Of a stretch of DNA of 64,000 bases, positions 46,174-58,194 are shown piece after piece. Position 1 is the first letter of the stretch, and each line of letters begins with the position of its first letter. A program made the position numbers and the translations under genes. Source of the stretch: Diphasiastrum complanatum (Eukaryota; Streptophyta; Lycopodiopsida; Lycopodiales; Lycopodiaceae); assembly GCA_029204225.1 (NCBI GenBank), contig CM055104.1:23160285-23224284 (forward strand), given 5' to 3'. Below the pieces are notes generated by a model. The model ran no database searches and was not told the origin of the DNA. It saw only the letters and a program-made list of their open reading frames with translations.

Positions 46174-46617
46174 ATAGGTCCATGATCCATGATGATTCTA
46201 TGAGAATTCCATTAGATTTGATGAGTTTATTGTTTTTGTAGCTTTCTTTTTGCTAATTTTTAACTTTGAATTTTTAAGTTCTGTTTAGACAATTTTTTAG
46301 CATTAAATTTAGTTTTTTTATTTCTAATTTGATTCTGTAAGTTTGTAGAGCTTTGTTCAGCTTGAATTTGCACCAATTTTCAAGCCATTTGGATAAGAGA
46401 TGCAAAAGTTATTGCACTTTTTTCAAAAGCTGTCAAAATAGGTGACTAGAATTTTGTTTTCACTTGATTTGAATTTTTCAGATTTGATCAGAGTTTTTAT
46501 TTCAAGTTTCTTCCATAGGATTTTAGAGCATTGTTTTAGCTTTGATCCTCACAATAACTAGACCTGACATAAGCTTTAGTGTTCATAAGTTGAGCTAGGC
46601 TACGTAAAATCCTACTA
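46174..46617 (+). other. leader; no gene seen
   Basis: T-rich non-coding DNA after the primer site. Gag and most of pol are missing because RNase H coding starts at about 46618. Confidence 0.5.
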
Positions 46618-47195
46618 TTTATCATTGGAAAATGGCCAAGAGAGTGCTTAGATATATATCTTCAACTTTTGATTTTGGTTTATTGTATAAAAGTGAAGAT
46701 CTTTCTATTGTTGGTTAGTCTGACTCGGATTTTGCAAGTGATAGAGTAGATCAAAAATCTACACTTGCTTGTGTCGTATATCTTGGAGGAAACTTGATAT
46801 CTTGCCTTTCCAAAAAGCAAGATACTGTATCACTCTCATCGTGTGAAGTTGAGTACAAGGCACTCACTACAACAACAAAGGAAGTGCTTTGGATCAAGAG
46901 GTTACTAGTGGAACTAAAGATAATCTTGGAAGAGGATCTACCTATGATCACGTGTGACAACACTTCAGCCCAAGCCCTTGCCAACAACCCAATATTCCAT
47001 GCAAGGAGCAAGCATATCGAAGTTGCACATCACTTTGTGAGAGAGAAGCTCATTGGAGGGGAAATCAATTTGGAGCACATCGACACATCATCTTGTATTG
47101 CTGATATGCTCACCAAACCTTTGAGCAAAAGTTTCTTCATCAAGCATAGAGCCAATCTTGGAGTTATACCAAGATCCATGTTCAAATCAATATAG
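46618..47195 (+). pseudogene. copia RNase H
   Basis: One frame with a single TAG near 46716: KRVLRYISSTFDFGLLYKSE, SDSDFASDRVDQKSTLACVV (Asp), CLSKKQDTVSLSSCEVEYKA (Glu), LPMITCDNTSAQALANNPIF (Asp), HARSKHIEVAHHFVREKLIG, ADMLTKPLSKSFFIKHRANL, ending at 47195. The three acidic residues of the active site are kept. The frame is followed by a polypurine tract and LTR, so this is the true 3' end of an element. Confidence 0.93.
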
Positions 47196-47204
47196 ATTAT
47201 TTTT

Positions 47205-47212
47205 AGGAGGAG
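47205..47212 (+). other. polypurine tract
   Basis: AGGAGGAG directly before the LTR start TGTTAAAATTG. Confidence 0.75.
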
Positions 47213-47990
47213 TGTTAAAATTGAAAAAACAATCCATATTGATTTCTTGGCTTGCTACAAATGTTGTACCATGCAAGTATGTAGCTCATAAATGCAAAAT
47301 GCCAAGTTTGGCCTACATAGAACTCGAGCTACATGGTTATGTAATGTCTAGATTGAATAATACAACTTGCATATAGTTTGTAGACATAGAATTGGCAAAG
47401 TCATGCTTGTAGAAACTTGTGGCAATGCACATGCATTAATTGTAAGTGATCCATAGTGACATGCAAGGCTTGCACAAAGTGAAATGGACACATGCATGAT
47501 GATTTATACATTTCTAGTTAGAACTAGGACACTTGGAAAAGTTGGTAGAGATTCATGCATGAGATGTGACAAATGTCACATAAACTCTAGTTTTCACTTT
47601 AGATGTCATTAAATGATGGATGGATGTGGTTTTACTTCAAGCTACCTCAAACTCCATAAATATGTGTAGCTCTCCTCATAATTTTTGATGAAGAACCAAA
47701 GCTTTGTATCTATCTCTTGCCATTTTGGATCTACACAAATTTTGCTTGTTATCTCTCTATCTTTCTCTCTCTAACTCGTGTTGAGACTAAAGCCAATACA
47801 CTAATTTCTTGTACTTTTGCTCATTAATGATTCATTGCTATCATTCTCTCTTGCTTAGTATGCTAGATTGTGGTGAAGCCATAACTTCTGTATTAGATCT
47901 TGCTAATCAATCTAGAATCAGATTATTGTGCTAATCATAAAGCTTAATTAGATCTATCATACTTGTGGATCTTTCCCACACGTGTGAATT
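47213..47990 (+). repeat. 3' LTR of copia element, end uncertain
   Basis: Starts TGTTAAAATTG after the polypurine tract. It resembles in layout the LTR at 2223-3147 (minus). A G-box palindrome CACACGTGTG lies at 47977-47986 near its end. The next copia coding sequence starts at about 47998. Confidence 0.6.
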
Positions 47991-47997
47991 CTGGAAA

Positions 47998-48634
47998 TTT
48001 TGTGAAGTCTGGTGTCCCTCACACGACACCACACAATTTATGGTGGGGTAGAAAACCCAACCTGTCTCAAATCAGAATCTTTGGCTGTGCAACTTATGCA
48101 CATATTTCTGATAAGCTTCGAAAGAAACTTGATGAGAAAGTTGAACATGGATATCTGGTAGGATATGACAACAATTCGTCATACTACAGAGTCTACATAC
48201 TAGACATGAACATTGTGAAGACAGTCAAGGATGTCAAATTTGATGAGAGTAGAACGATGGCCAATGATGATCCTGTCAGCTATGAGGTTTTCAAAAGACA
48301 ATACTATGATTTGTCACCAGTGACAAAGGAAGCAGAAGATGAACATGAAAATGAAAATTTTCGAGTCGCTTCGTATTCGAGTGACGATTCAGAAGACGAA
48401 AGATTCAAGAGGAAGCCTACTGCTACAGTTTTTGTAAACCAAGATGGTTTCGGACCTAGCAGAGCAGACAAAGACAAAGACATTGCAGTTCCAGGAGGAT
48501 CTCCTAGATGGTCGACAAGACAACGAAGAGCACCAACAAGATATGTGTCAGGCAGCTTAGCTTCCACATCAAAAGAAATCTGTAAATTCAGTGGCGAATC
48601 ACAGACTTTTGAGGAGGGTTTTTACCCTCTTTAA
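47998..48634 (+). pseudogene. copia integrase C-terminus and linker
   Basis: Open for about 210 codons: HTTPHNLWWGRKPNLSQIRI, FGCATYAHISDKLRKKLDEK, EHGYLVGYDNNSSYYRVYIL, KTVKDVKFDESR, an acidic/Ser-rich linker (SYSSDDSEDERFKRK), WSTRQRRAPTRYV and SGESQTFEEGFYPL, the last resembling the SxESxTFEEA start of RT. It ends at 48634 where unrelated DNA follows. The family is like that at 32.2-33.5 kb. Confidence 0.9.
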
Positions 48635-48875
48635 GAAAACATTCACCGAGTTGCAGCCACCTTAGGTTTTGCTCACAAAACCTTCTGTTTGAAGGGCAAA
48701 CATTTCTTCCTTGTAGATTTGCAGAAACATCAAAAAACACTCAAAACCCTAAAAATATATAGAAAAAGAACCTTCGTTCGATTCATTGTGCATAGGTGTG
48801 ATTCAAATCTATATGTTTCTAGGTCGACGAATGTTGATAGTATGGAGTCTGCCTAGTTGTGATCTTTTCAGCAGT
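48635..48875. other. no gene seen
   Basis: Short AT-rich spacer between a plus copia fragment and a minus gypsy fragment. Confidence 0.5.
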
Positions 48876-49886
48876 TCTCTATGCCCATAATACAGATGGT
48901 AACTTCTGATCCCAATCAGAAGAATGCGTTTCCGTTATTTTACTCAAAATTTTACACAAAATTCCGTTTGCCCGTTCCGTAAGCCCATTCGCTTTTGGAT
49001 TATATGGAGTGGTTTGGTGATGCATAATAGAAAAGTATGACAACATGGCCTCGATGGTCTGATTAAGAAAATGGGTTCTCCTATCGCTAACAGGTTCTAA
49101 GGGACATCCATATCGTGTGATAATGTTTTGGAATAAAAACTTTGCTACAATCTTAGCATCGTTCTTAACTGTGGCTTCGGCCTCTACCAACTTGGTAGCA
49201 TAGTCCGTGGCAACGAGAATGTAACGTCGATGAGTTTTATGGGTGATCGGTTTGATAGGCCCTACAAAATCTATCCCCCACTTCTCAAAAGGTGCTAAGG
49301 GAATAATCGGAGTAAGCGGCCAATGCGTCACAAAGCTGGGTTTCCCCATCCTCTGACAAGCATCACATTTTTGAATGAATATTTTAACATCTCTATAGAC
49401 GGTAGGCCACCAATATTTAACATTAAGGATCTTCCTTGCAATATTTTTAAGAGCATAGTGACCCCCCGAATCTTCCTCATGTAATGCACTTATTACAGCG
49501 GTCGTCTCGGTTGGTTCTAAACATCGGTGGAGACTATCGTCAGCTCCTAATTTATACAATATTCTATTTATAATCGTATAAGGTCCTACTTTTGAAAGAA
49601 AAACGGTTTTTTGCTGTCTATCAGAACGTTCAAGATAAATTTGGTCTTGTAAACAAAAAAATTCCATATAAATTGATGTTTTCGATTGAATACACATTAT
49701 ATGTTCATCCGGAAATTCATCAAAAATGGGTTCAAACTGATTTTTCGTTTGGAGGCGAGATATATAATCAGCATTTTGATGATCCTTGTCTATTCTTAAT
49801 TCTACTTCATAATTAAACTCATCTAATAACAATACCCATCTAGCTACCCTACCTAAAAGATCAGGTTTATTCACTAAATATTTCAA
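48876..49886 (-). pseudogene. gypsy RNase H end and integrase
   Basis: An open frame of 335 codons: KYLVNKPDLLGRVARWVLLL, DKDHQNADYISRLQTKNQFE, spacer, HHCC finger (GGHYALKNIARKILNVKYWW, KCDACQRMGKPSFVTHW), core with KWGIDFVGPIKPITHKTHRR (Asp), PLEPVSDRRTHFLNQTIEAM (Asp) and KANGLTERANGILCKILSKI (Glu). Cut at SVLWA. The frame is intact over two domains, the longest open gypsy integrase here. Confidence 0.93.
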
Positions 49887-50299
49887 TGCATAGTGATCTA
49901 CGTGAAAAACGAAAGATTATCCTAAAAGATAATGTCTAAATTCTTTACTGAATAAATCACTCCTAGTGCTTTCTGCTCTGTAGCGGAATAGGTCTTTTCT
50001 GATGCAGCGAGTTGCCTACCCGCATAATAAATTGGGTAATCTATTTTTTGGTCATATTTTTGACTAAGCACTACACCTATTGCAAATGATAGTGTGTCTA
50101 CATATACATGGAACTTTTTAGCCCAATTTGGAGGTCTAACTCTAGTGGCTTCTGCTAATGACTATTTCAATTTATCAAAAGCTTGCTAATGGTCCTGTGA
50201 CCAATGGTACTCAACAAACTTTTTTTTAATAAACTTGTTAAAGGAGCTACTACTATGGCATAATCTTTAATTATCCTACGATAATATCCTATGTGTCCT
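49887..50299 (-). pseudogene. gypsy RNase H, decayed
   Basis: Minus strand remains: IVVAPLTSLLKK, a frame break, then the segment YYAGRQLAASEKTYSATEQK-like and LKYLVNKPDLLGRVARW, aligning with 7341-7450 and 8025-8160. Several stops and frameshifts. Confidence 0.75.
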
Positions 50300-51104
50300 A
50301 GAAAACCTCTAAGCTCTCGTAGATTAGTTCATTGTAATAATTCTAAAATCATTTTTACTTTTTTGATGTCGGCTTGTATAGCGTCCTTCAAAATTTTATG
50401 TCCTAACAAGATGTCTTCCCTCATCCCGAAATAACACTTGGCTGGATTTAACTTAAGAGATGTCTCTTGACATCTTCTCGATGTCTTCTCTAATGCGTCT
50501 AAATGGCCTTTAGTTGATGAATAGACACAAAAGTCTTCCATGAAAATTTCGAAAAACTTCCTTATTTTTTTTTGAAAAATGTTTGTCATCATACGTTGGA
50601 ATGTGGCAGGTGCATTACAAAGACCAAAGGGCATTTGCGTATACGCGTACGTCCCCCAATCAGTGCTAAAAGTGGTCTTAGATCTATCTTCCTCTTTGAT
50701 AAAAACTTGGTTATAACCTGAGAATCTATCTAAAAAGTTATAACATTCATGACCAACTACCTGGTCAAGAATAGTACCTGTATACGACAGAGGATGATAA
50801 TCCTTTGTTGTAGCAGCATAAAGTTTTCTAAAATCTTGGCAAACTCTAATCTTGCTCATCTTCTTCTTAGGTACTATAACTATTGTTGACACCTACTCAC
50901 TGCTTAGAACATGAAATATAATACTCCCTCTAAGACATCTATCTAATTCGTCTTTAACTAACAAGAAATACTTTGGATTAAATCTATATTGGTGTTGCCT
51001 AACAAGTATTGTTCCCTGAATAAGATGTATTCTATGCTCGACCCATTTAACTGGTATTCTTGTTAAATCGTCCATCGACCAAGCAAATACGTTTTGGTAT
51101 TTCT
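50300..51104 (-). pseudogene. gypsy reverse transcriptase
   Basis: Minus strand from 51104: QKYQNVFAWSMDDLTRIPVK, EHRIHLIQGTILVRQHQYRF, a stop, VSTIVIVPKKKMSKIRVCQD, HECYNFLDRFSGYNQVFIKE, WGTYAYTQMPFGLCNAPATF, QRMMTNIFQKKIRKFFEIFM then EDFCVYSS, LKLNPAKCYFGMREDILLGH, then a stop and NLRELRGFLGHIGYYRRIIK. The catalytic F-x-D-D is FMED, one acidic residue altered from Asp to Glu, so activity is doubtful. Confidence 0.92.
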
Positions 51105-52070
51105 GACACTTGACCTGGCTACACTCTCCAAAGCTAAGAAGATGTGGGATGCAATACTCACCAAATTTCAGACGAAATCAAGAAGTCAAATCATGATGCT
51201 GGAAGATCAGTTGACGAATTTGCAGTGGGATGGAAAAGGCCTCACTTCTTTCATAAGAAAGATGCAGGATCTGTTTCTATCACTACATAGCTCACGTACA
51301 TGTTGAGAGCCTAACCTTGATCATTCCAGACGACAAGAACCTGCTCGCGAAAGATCCTACCATGAACCTCGAAAAGGCGATTATCGAGATTCGAGAGGAA
51401 GTCGAGGCCAGAGAACATCTTGATCACAAAGATGGTTCTAACCAGGCCCTCTACGACAACAAAGAAAAATCAAACAAGCAATTTAAGCCTAAGAGGGAGT
51501 CGAATCAGGATCATGACCAACAAGCAGAGGGGACCAGCAAGAACAACTGGAAGACCAAAGGGAGGTCGAAACAACAAGGTGCAGACAAGAAGACTTGTGT
51601 GAGATGCAGAAGAGACGGGCATACAGTAGATACATGCTGGCTCAATCCCAAGATTGAGTGTATCCATTGCCATGAGAAGGGTCATGTAGCCATGGATTGC
51701 CGCCAGAACCCAAGAAACAAGTCAGCACAGAACAAACAGGAGAACAACAATAGTTCATCCTATGTCGAGGAGCCCAAGAGCTTGAAAATGGGCAAAAAAA
51801 GAACGAACAGAAAACAAATTGAAAGGGACTATGAGGGAGGTAAGTTATGTAGATACACCCAGAAGATCCTAGAGGACTTTGGGATGCTGAACTACAAAGG
51901 AGCGAACACTCCAATGCTCGCAGGGACGGTGCTGACGAATGATGTAGACATAGACAACACACATCCTAATATCGCTTATGCAGTATTCAGGATGAGCCAA
52001 TTCTGCACGAATCCAGGCTCGACACATTGGAAGATTGCAAAACAAATTTTGCAATTTCTTCAATTGGTGT
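51105..52070 (+). pseudogene. copia gag with two zinc knuckles fused in frame to an RT tail
   Basis: Plus strand: SKAKKMWDAILTKFQTKSRS, LEDQLTNLQWDGKGLTSFIR, a frameshift near 51300, LTLIIPDDKNLLAKDPTMNL-type text, then two CCHC knuckles CVRCRRDGHTVDTC and CIHCHEKGHVAMDC, a Gln/Asn-rich tail, and without a stop RYTQKILEDFGMLNYKGANT, PMLAGTVLTND, HPNIAYAVFRMSQFCTNPGS and THWKIAKQILQFL, the post-catalytic RT region. Protease, integrase and RT core are deleted. The fused frame is open from 51317 to 52156. Confidence 0.9.
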
Positions 52071-52363
52071 GTGCGTGTTTTCAATTAGTTTTCACTACAA
52101 AGATTGAGAGCATATGCAGAACACAGAAATACAACCCCCCTGATAGCATTTCATAAACACATACATCAGATTGCAATACACAAGGCACACATTGCACAAA
52201 CACCGTACATTAATTCATCAGATGTATTAAAATAACAATACGTATTCCCGCCACATACGGTTGGGGCTATTTTTTACACTATTCTAGACACTAAATGCTG
52301 CCTCATCTACTAATGAACATTACATAACAACAGTCAGCCACATACGGCTAGACCCCATCTATG
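52071..52363. other. no gene seen
   Basis: Short non-coding stretch; end of the fused frame runs into it without similarity to known copia sequence. Confidence 0.4.
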
Positions 52364-52715
52364 CTAAACATTCCTATGGATCTTCCACTGACTCCTCGCC
52401 CTCGTCAAGAGCATTGTTATGTCGCTCTCGCGCTGCCTCCTGGTTACCCGAGCTGCCTTTTCCCTGACCATGATGAGCTGCCATCGTGTGAAGTTCATTC
52501 CGATCTGCTCATCCAAATCCAGCTCGACAGCGGGAGCAGGGGCCACAGCGGGGGCGGAGATCTGCAACTCTGGGTGTCTATCTCGAGTTTGTCACAGCAT
52601 CTCTGCAATGTCTACCTCTTGCTTTCGATGCCTTTCGTTGTGCCTTCGGACATCTTCCTCGAGCTTCCTCCTGGCTTCGCCATCAGGCCTTGGTGGTATG
52701 CGCTCTGCCATCTGA
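52364..52715 (-). pseudogene. unassigned helical protein remnant
   Basis: Minus strand from an ATG at about 52715: MAERIPPRPDGEARRKLEED, VRRHNERHRKQEVDIAEML, one TGA, then ELQISAPAVAPAPAVELDLD, EQIGMNFTRWQLIMVREKAA. One stop in about 115 codons, GC-rich, strongly charged with probable coiled coil and an Ala-Pro linker. Composition unlike the surrounding transposon debris. I do not recognise the family; it could be part of a transposon-encoded accessory protein or a host gene piece. Confidence 0.4.
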
Positions 52716-52740
52716 CGACACCTTGTTTCTCGAACTGGCT

Positions 52741-52848
52741 CTCACTGGCTCTCACAATAACTCTCATAATGCCTCTCACAGCCTCTCACTGGCTCTCACA
52801 ATAACTCTCATAATGCCTCTCACAGCCTCTCACTGGCTCTCACAACCT
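52741..52848. repeat. 44-bp tandem repeat, about 2.4 units
   Basis: CTCACTGGCTCTCACAATAA units start at 52741, 52785 and 52829; the first two are identical. Confidence 0.92.
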
Positions 52849-52899
52849 TGCGAGTGCCTATTTAACCCCACAACCTGTTTCCCCATGTGCAGTTGTTGA

Positions 52900-53270
52900 T
52901 GATCCCTCCATGTGCCCTTGTACTTGTTCCCATTAATTGTGATGTGCTAATGTACCTGTTCCATGTACCTGTACCACATGCTGCACTCCGATTGGGTCCG
53001 TGGTCTACTCCCCCACAGTGCCCATGTGATGGTGTACCGGTCCGGATGTGTCCCATGTGCCTCTGTACCTGCCCCCATGTGATGCTCGCCCCCTGTGTTG
53101 GTCTCCCATTGGCCCCATGGTCTGTTCACCCACAGTGCCCATGTGCTTCTATACTTGCCCCCCATGTGATGCTACTCCCCTGTGTTGGTCTCCCATTGGC
53201 CCCTCGGTCTGGTCACCCGCAATGCACATGTGCCACTACACCAGTCCCTTGCATCGTGTACTGTACCCTC
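52900..53270. repeat. GC-rich minisatellite of about 87 bp, 3-4 degenerate units
   Basis: Recurring words CCCATGTGATGCT, TGTGTTGGTCTCCCATTGG and CACAGTGCCCATGTG, most alike between 53078 and 53220. Its composition contrasts with the flanking AT-rich DNA. Confidence 0.7.
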
Positions 53271-53540
53271 TTTTTTTACACCCAGACAGAACCCTCTTTT
53301 TTACTTTTTTGTCCTTTTTTGGTAGTTAATATGCAAGAAAAAATTATTAAATTTTTTTTTAAAAATATTAAAAATGGTACCACCTTGGTACCGAGGGTCT
53401 GAGGGTGGTACCATACCAGCGATACCACGGGGTACTATGATATATATATATATAGAGTATGCATATATAAAAACAAAAGTATATATAAAAATAAAAGGAT
53501 GTATATATATATATATATATCTATATAAGATACAATTATA

Positions 53541-53597
<57 letters not shown>

Positions 53598-53608
53598 ATA
53601 TAAGATAC

Positions 53609-53643
<35 letters not shown>

Positions 53644-53700
53644 TAATACCTGATGAAAGGATGTATATATATATATATATAATACCTTATGAAACGTGGT
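53271..53700. repeat. AT-rich tract with (TA)n arrays and a duplicated spacer
   Basis: (TA)n runs separated by ATCTATATAAGATACAATTA at 53519 and 53593; a related form recurs at about 53780-53800. No coding. Confidence 0.85.
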
Positions 53701-53701
53701 C

Positions 53702-53733
53702 TCAGAACCTCCCGCCGCGGCGGGAGGTTCTGA
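53702..53733. repeat. perfect 32-bp GC-rich palindrome
   Basis: Left half TCAGAACCTCCCGCCG is followed by its exact reverse complement, with no spacer. It sits alone within AT-rich DNA. Imperfect copies occur four more times up to 54475. Confidence 0.97.
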
Positions 53734-53824
53734 AAAGTTTTTTTTATTACATATGTATATATAAAAACAAAAGGATATATATAAGATACAATTATATATA
53801 TGTGGTATATACAAATATATCACT

Positions 53825-54530
<706 letters not shown>

Positions 54531-54783
54531 CAATCATATTAACTATTAAGATGGGGAGGGGGTTTATCTATCTTTGTGGATAGATGTTCATTTGCTTATG
54601 GGACTTATGAACTGCCACGTGTCAACAACGTGTTGAACTCATAAAAAAGCAAATGTAATTGATTTTGGCTTTTTTGGCTTGTTGTGATTGTGGCTAAAGA
54701 GCCACAATTCTTGGAAATGGACGATTTCAGAAGCCACTGTAAAGTGAATATCAGTAACAAATGAAAGAACCATTCAAAATGCC
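54531..54783. other. no gene seen; imperfect hairpin
   Basis: CATTTGCTTATGGGACTTAT near 54590 and its imperfect complement ending GCAAATG near 54653 could fold around a CACGTG core. Confidence 0.4.
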
Positions 54784-57042
54784 ATGGCAGATGATGGAGT
54801 CCCATTTTACTCACCGAATAAATCGATGATATGGTGTGTATCGAAACTTTCTTTACATGCTATGAATGCTAGGCACGTATCGTTCGACGAGACAATGAAT
54901 GAGTATAATTCAGATGTTCTCACCGGTGTGGATGATATCAATGCTAATGATGTGACTGATAGCAATGCTACAAGACCAGCTCTGTACAACTCTAATGTTT
55001 TGACAGGAGGACGATGTAATTGGTTATGATCTGACACGATTAACATACAACTCAAACATCCTAACTAGGATAGACGATGTGGTTGACAATAATGTATCTC
55101 AAGCAAATGCTATCACCAACAGTCACGGTCATAGACTTTCTCAAATGGCAAGACAATCCAAGAAGACAATAGGTGCATCCTCTGCAGCATTACTTTCTAC
55201 TGCTTCCAGACAACATGATTCAGATTTTTCTATGTTTGATTTTGATGAAGACAATGTCTAAAGGTGATGTCCTCAATTCCATCAACAAAGAGCTTCAAAC
55301 ATGTCCACAATCTCCATAAATGCATTGTATCGGTTGTGGAGACATGAGTTTCAATATGTCAAGACTCCAACAAAACAAAGAATGTCCAAATGCAAGATTT
55401 GTGATGAGCTAAAAAATGCGATCGAAGCTTCTACTGATATTAAGGTGTGAGATCACCATATTGCAACGAGGAATCAACACTTATTGCATGTTTTTGACTC
55501 GAGAAAGCTATACACATATTGGAAAGAAGAATCAAGATCACATCCAGAGCAATCGTTGTGCCTTAGTATTGATGGCATGGATCAAAATACAACAACATTT
55601 TCCCATTTCAAAAGGACTCTTCCAAGATTGGAGGGTAACCGTTTTTTGAAAATGCATGTTTGTGGAGTGCTAATTCACAGATTCGAATTGCTTCTTGATG
55701 TGTGGATAGACACCCTGCATCTGCATGACAACAATCAGGTCGTCACATCCATTATGCGAGCAATACGAAAGGTGCAACTTGCACACGACAATCTCCCTCC
55801 CATCTTACGTGTTCAAGCTGACAACTGTTGGAGGGAAAATAAAAATAGGTTCATCTTTGGTCTTTGTTCTATATAGGCTTGTAGCACATAACATATTTCA
55901 GATTGTTGAAATGGGATTTTTGATGGTCGGACACATGCATGAAGACATCGACCAAGTTTTTAGTGTAATCTCTAGGGCATTGAAATGTAAATCCGTTCTT
56001 ACTATGCCTGATATGTTAGGACGAATTGGCCAGAAGATAGGTGGTGGTCGTACTGAAAGTACTGAAGTAGAGTTGTCAGAACGAATGGTGGATTGGAAAG
56101 GATTCATAGAGCCATTTATTGTTTGTGGGAATCGATGTCTAGAAGGACACAACAATCCTCACTACTTTCATTTTCAAATGTTGAATGATGAACCAACCAT
56201 GCAGTGGAAGTATTATTGCACTGATGGAGATGATACATGGAGTGAACCTTTCAGATTGTTGCACTCTTTGCCTTCAAAAGATAAGCGATCTTTTTGGTAC
56301 CCACAAATGAACTGGACAATGATGAGTTTACGGACAATATATGCACGTGAAGTATCTAGAATACAAAGACCAAAATTTCTAATCTGTGGATGAAACCACA
56401 AAACTTCTTGAGTACCTCACAAAACAAAAGAATTTGCCACTATCAATATACAACCAAACAACTTTTTGGCCACAATCTTTTACGATTGCTTTTCAACCTT
56501 CAGGATGCATGCCTTCTAATGTGAACACTGAAGTCAAAATGGATACAATAGAGCTCTTACCTTGTCGTTATTGTGGACGGAAAGGAGATGCACCATTATC
56601 ATAATTCATACCCAGTAGAGAGGTTGCAATGAACAAATTTGTTGCAATATGACCTCCAGATGAAGATATTGCAGTGGGAGCCTCATTTTGGATGGCAAAG
56701 GTTGTCGGAGTAGGGACCGATGCTGATGGTATGGTCACTTCACTCAAAGCATTACGGTACGAACCTAAATCCACTCATAGACGTGGAAACAGTCCAATTG
56801 ACAACAAAGAATTATACAAAGACTGTCTTTCAAAAGATTGGGTTCCAAACAATGACGGTGTAGAAGATGTAGATATTGATGCTATGATTTATGCATGGAA
56901 AACCAAGGCAAAAAAAATGGTAAAGAAACATGGATATGATGCCGAAATATCAATATCTATTCCAGAAATCTCTCGAGCACACATCAAGGAGTATCTGTAC
57001 AAACTGGTTGATGCATGTGTAGCTGATGTTGATATGTACTAG
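54784..57042 (+). pseudogene. DUF7869-like protein gene, broken
   Basis: Segments in order, with stops and shifts between them. Possible N-terminus 54784-55261. LYRLWRHEFQYVKTPTKQRM with SKCKICDELK (55301-55440). LSIDGMDQNTTTFSHFKRTL (DGMDQ at 55571). PPILRVQADNCWRENKNRFI (DNCWRENKN at 55820). LVAHNIFQIVEMGFLMVGHM with HEDIDQVFSVISRALK (55929). A C-terminal part with NPHYFHFQM, TFWPQSF, CRYCG, SFWMAKVVGV and EYLYKLVDACV, ending at 57042. From memory, the CxxC, DGMDQ, DNCxxENKN and GHxHEDIDQ series is the DUF7869 pattern of uncharacterised, often transposon-associated eukaryotic proteins. Frame changes lie near 55865 and 56390; stops at 55261, about 55447, 56602 and 56651. Confidence 0.7.
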
Positions 57043-57105
57043 GTTGAAGTTGTAAATTTTTTTATGGTTGCAGTTCTATCCTGACAATTTTGTAAAAATC
57101 TGATT

Positions 57106-57295
57106 TTTTGTATGCTAGGGTGTGGGCATGTCATCCCAAGTTAATTCTATTCCATGGCATGTGTATTGTAAGACCATGAGGAAGTTGTAATGTGGAAAGT
57201 TTTTGTATGCTAGGGTGTGGGCATGTCATCCCAAGTTAATTCTATTCCATGGCATGTGTATTGTAAGACCATGAGGAAGTTGTAATGTGGAAAGT
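57106..57295. repeat. 95-bp exact tandem duplication
   Basis: GTATGCTAGGGTGTGGGCAT begins two back-to-back units with period 95 (TATGC at 57111 and 57206); I see no differences between them. Lies 60 bp past the stop of the DUF7869-like gene. Confidence 0.93.
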
Positions 57296-58167
<872 letters not shown>

Positions 58168-58194
58168 TTAAAAAAAGTCCAATTGTTTTGCCAA

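Larger units (their letters stand above)
48876..51104 (-). mobile_element. gypsy pol, minus strand: RT, RNase H, integrase
   Basis: Sister copy of the family at 7.2-9.5 kb, here in normal order. It runs from the RT N-terminal lead (51104) to the integrase core (48876), both ends truncated: gag and protease are missing upstream, the integrase C-terminus downstream. Useful as the reference for the rearranged copy. Confidence 0.88.

Noticed and set aside
52741-53270. Regular repeats considered as a CRISPR array
   Set aside because: Units are directly adjacent with no unique spacers, and the context is eukaryotic.
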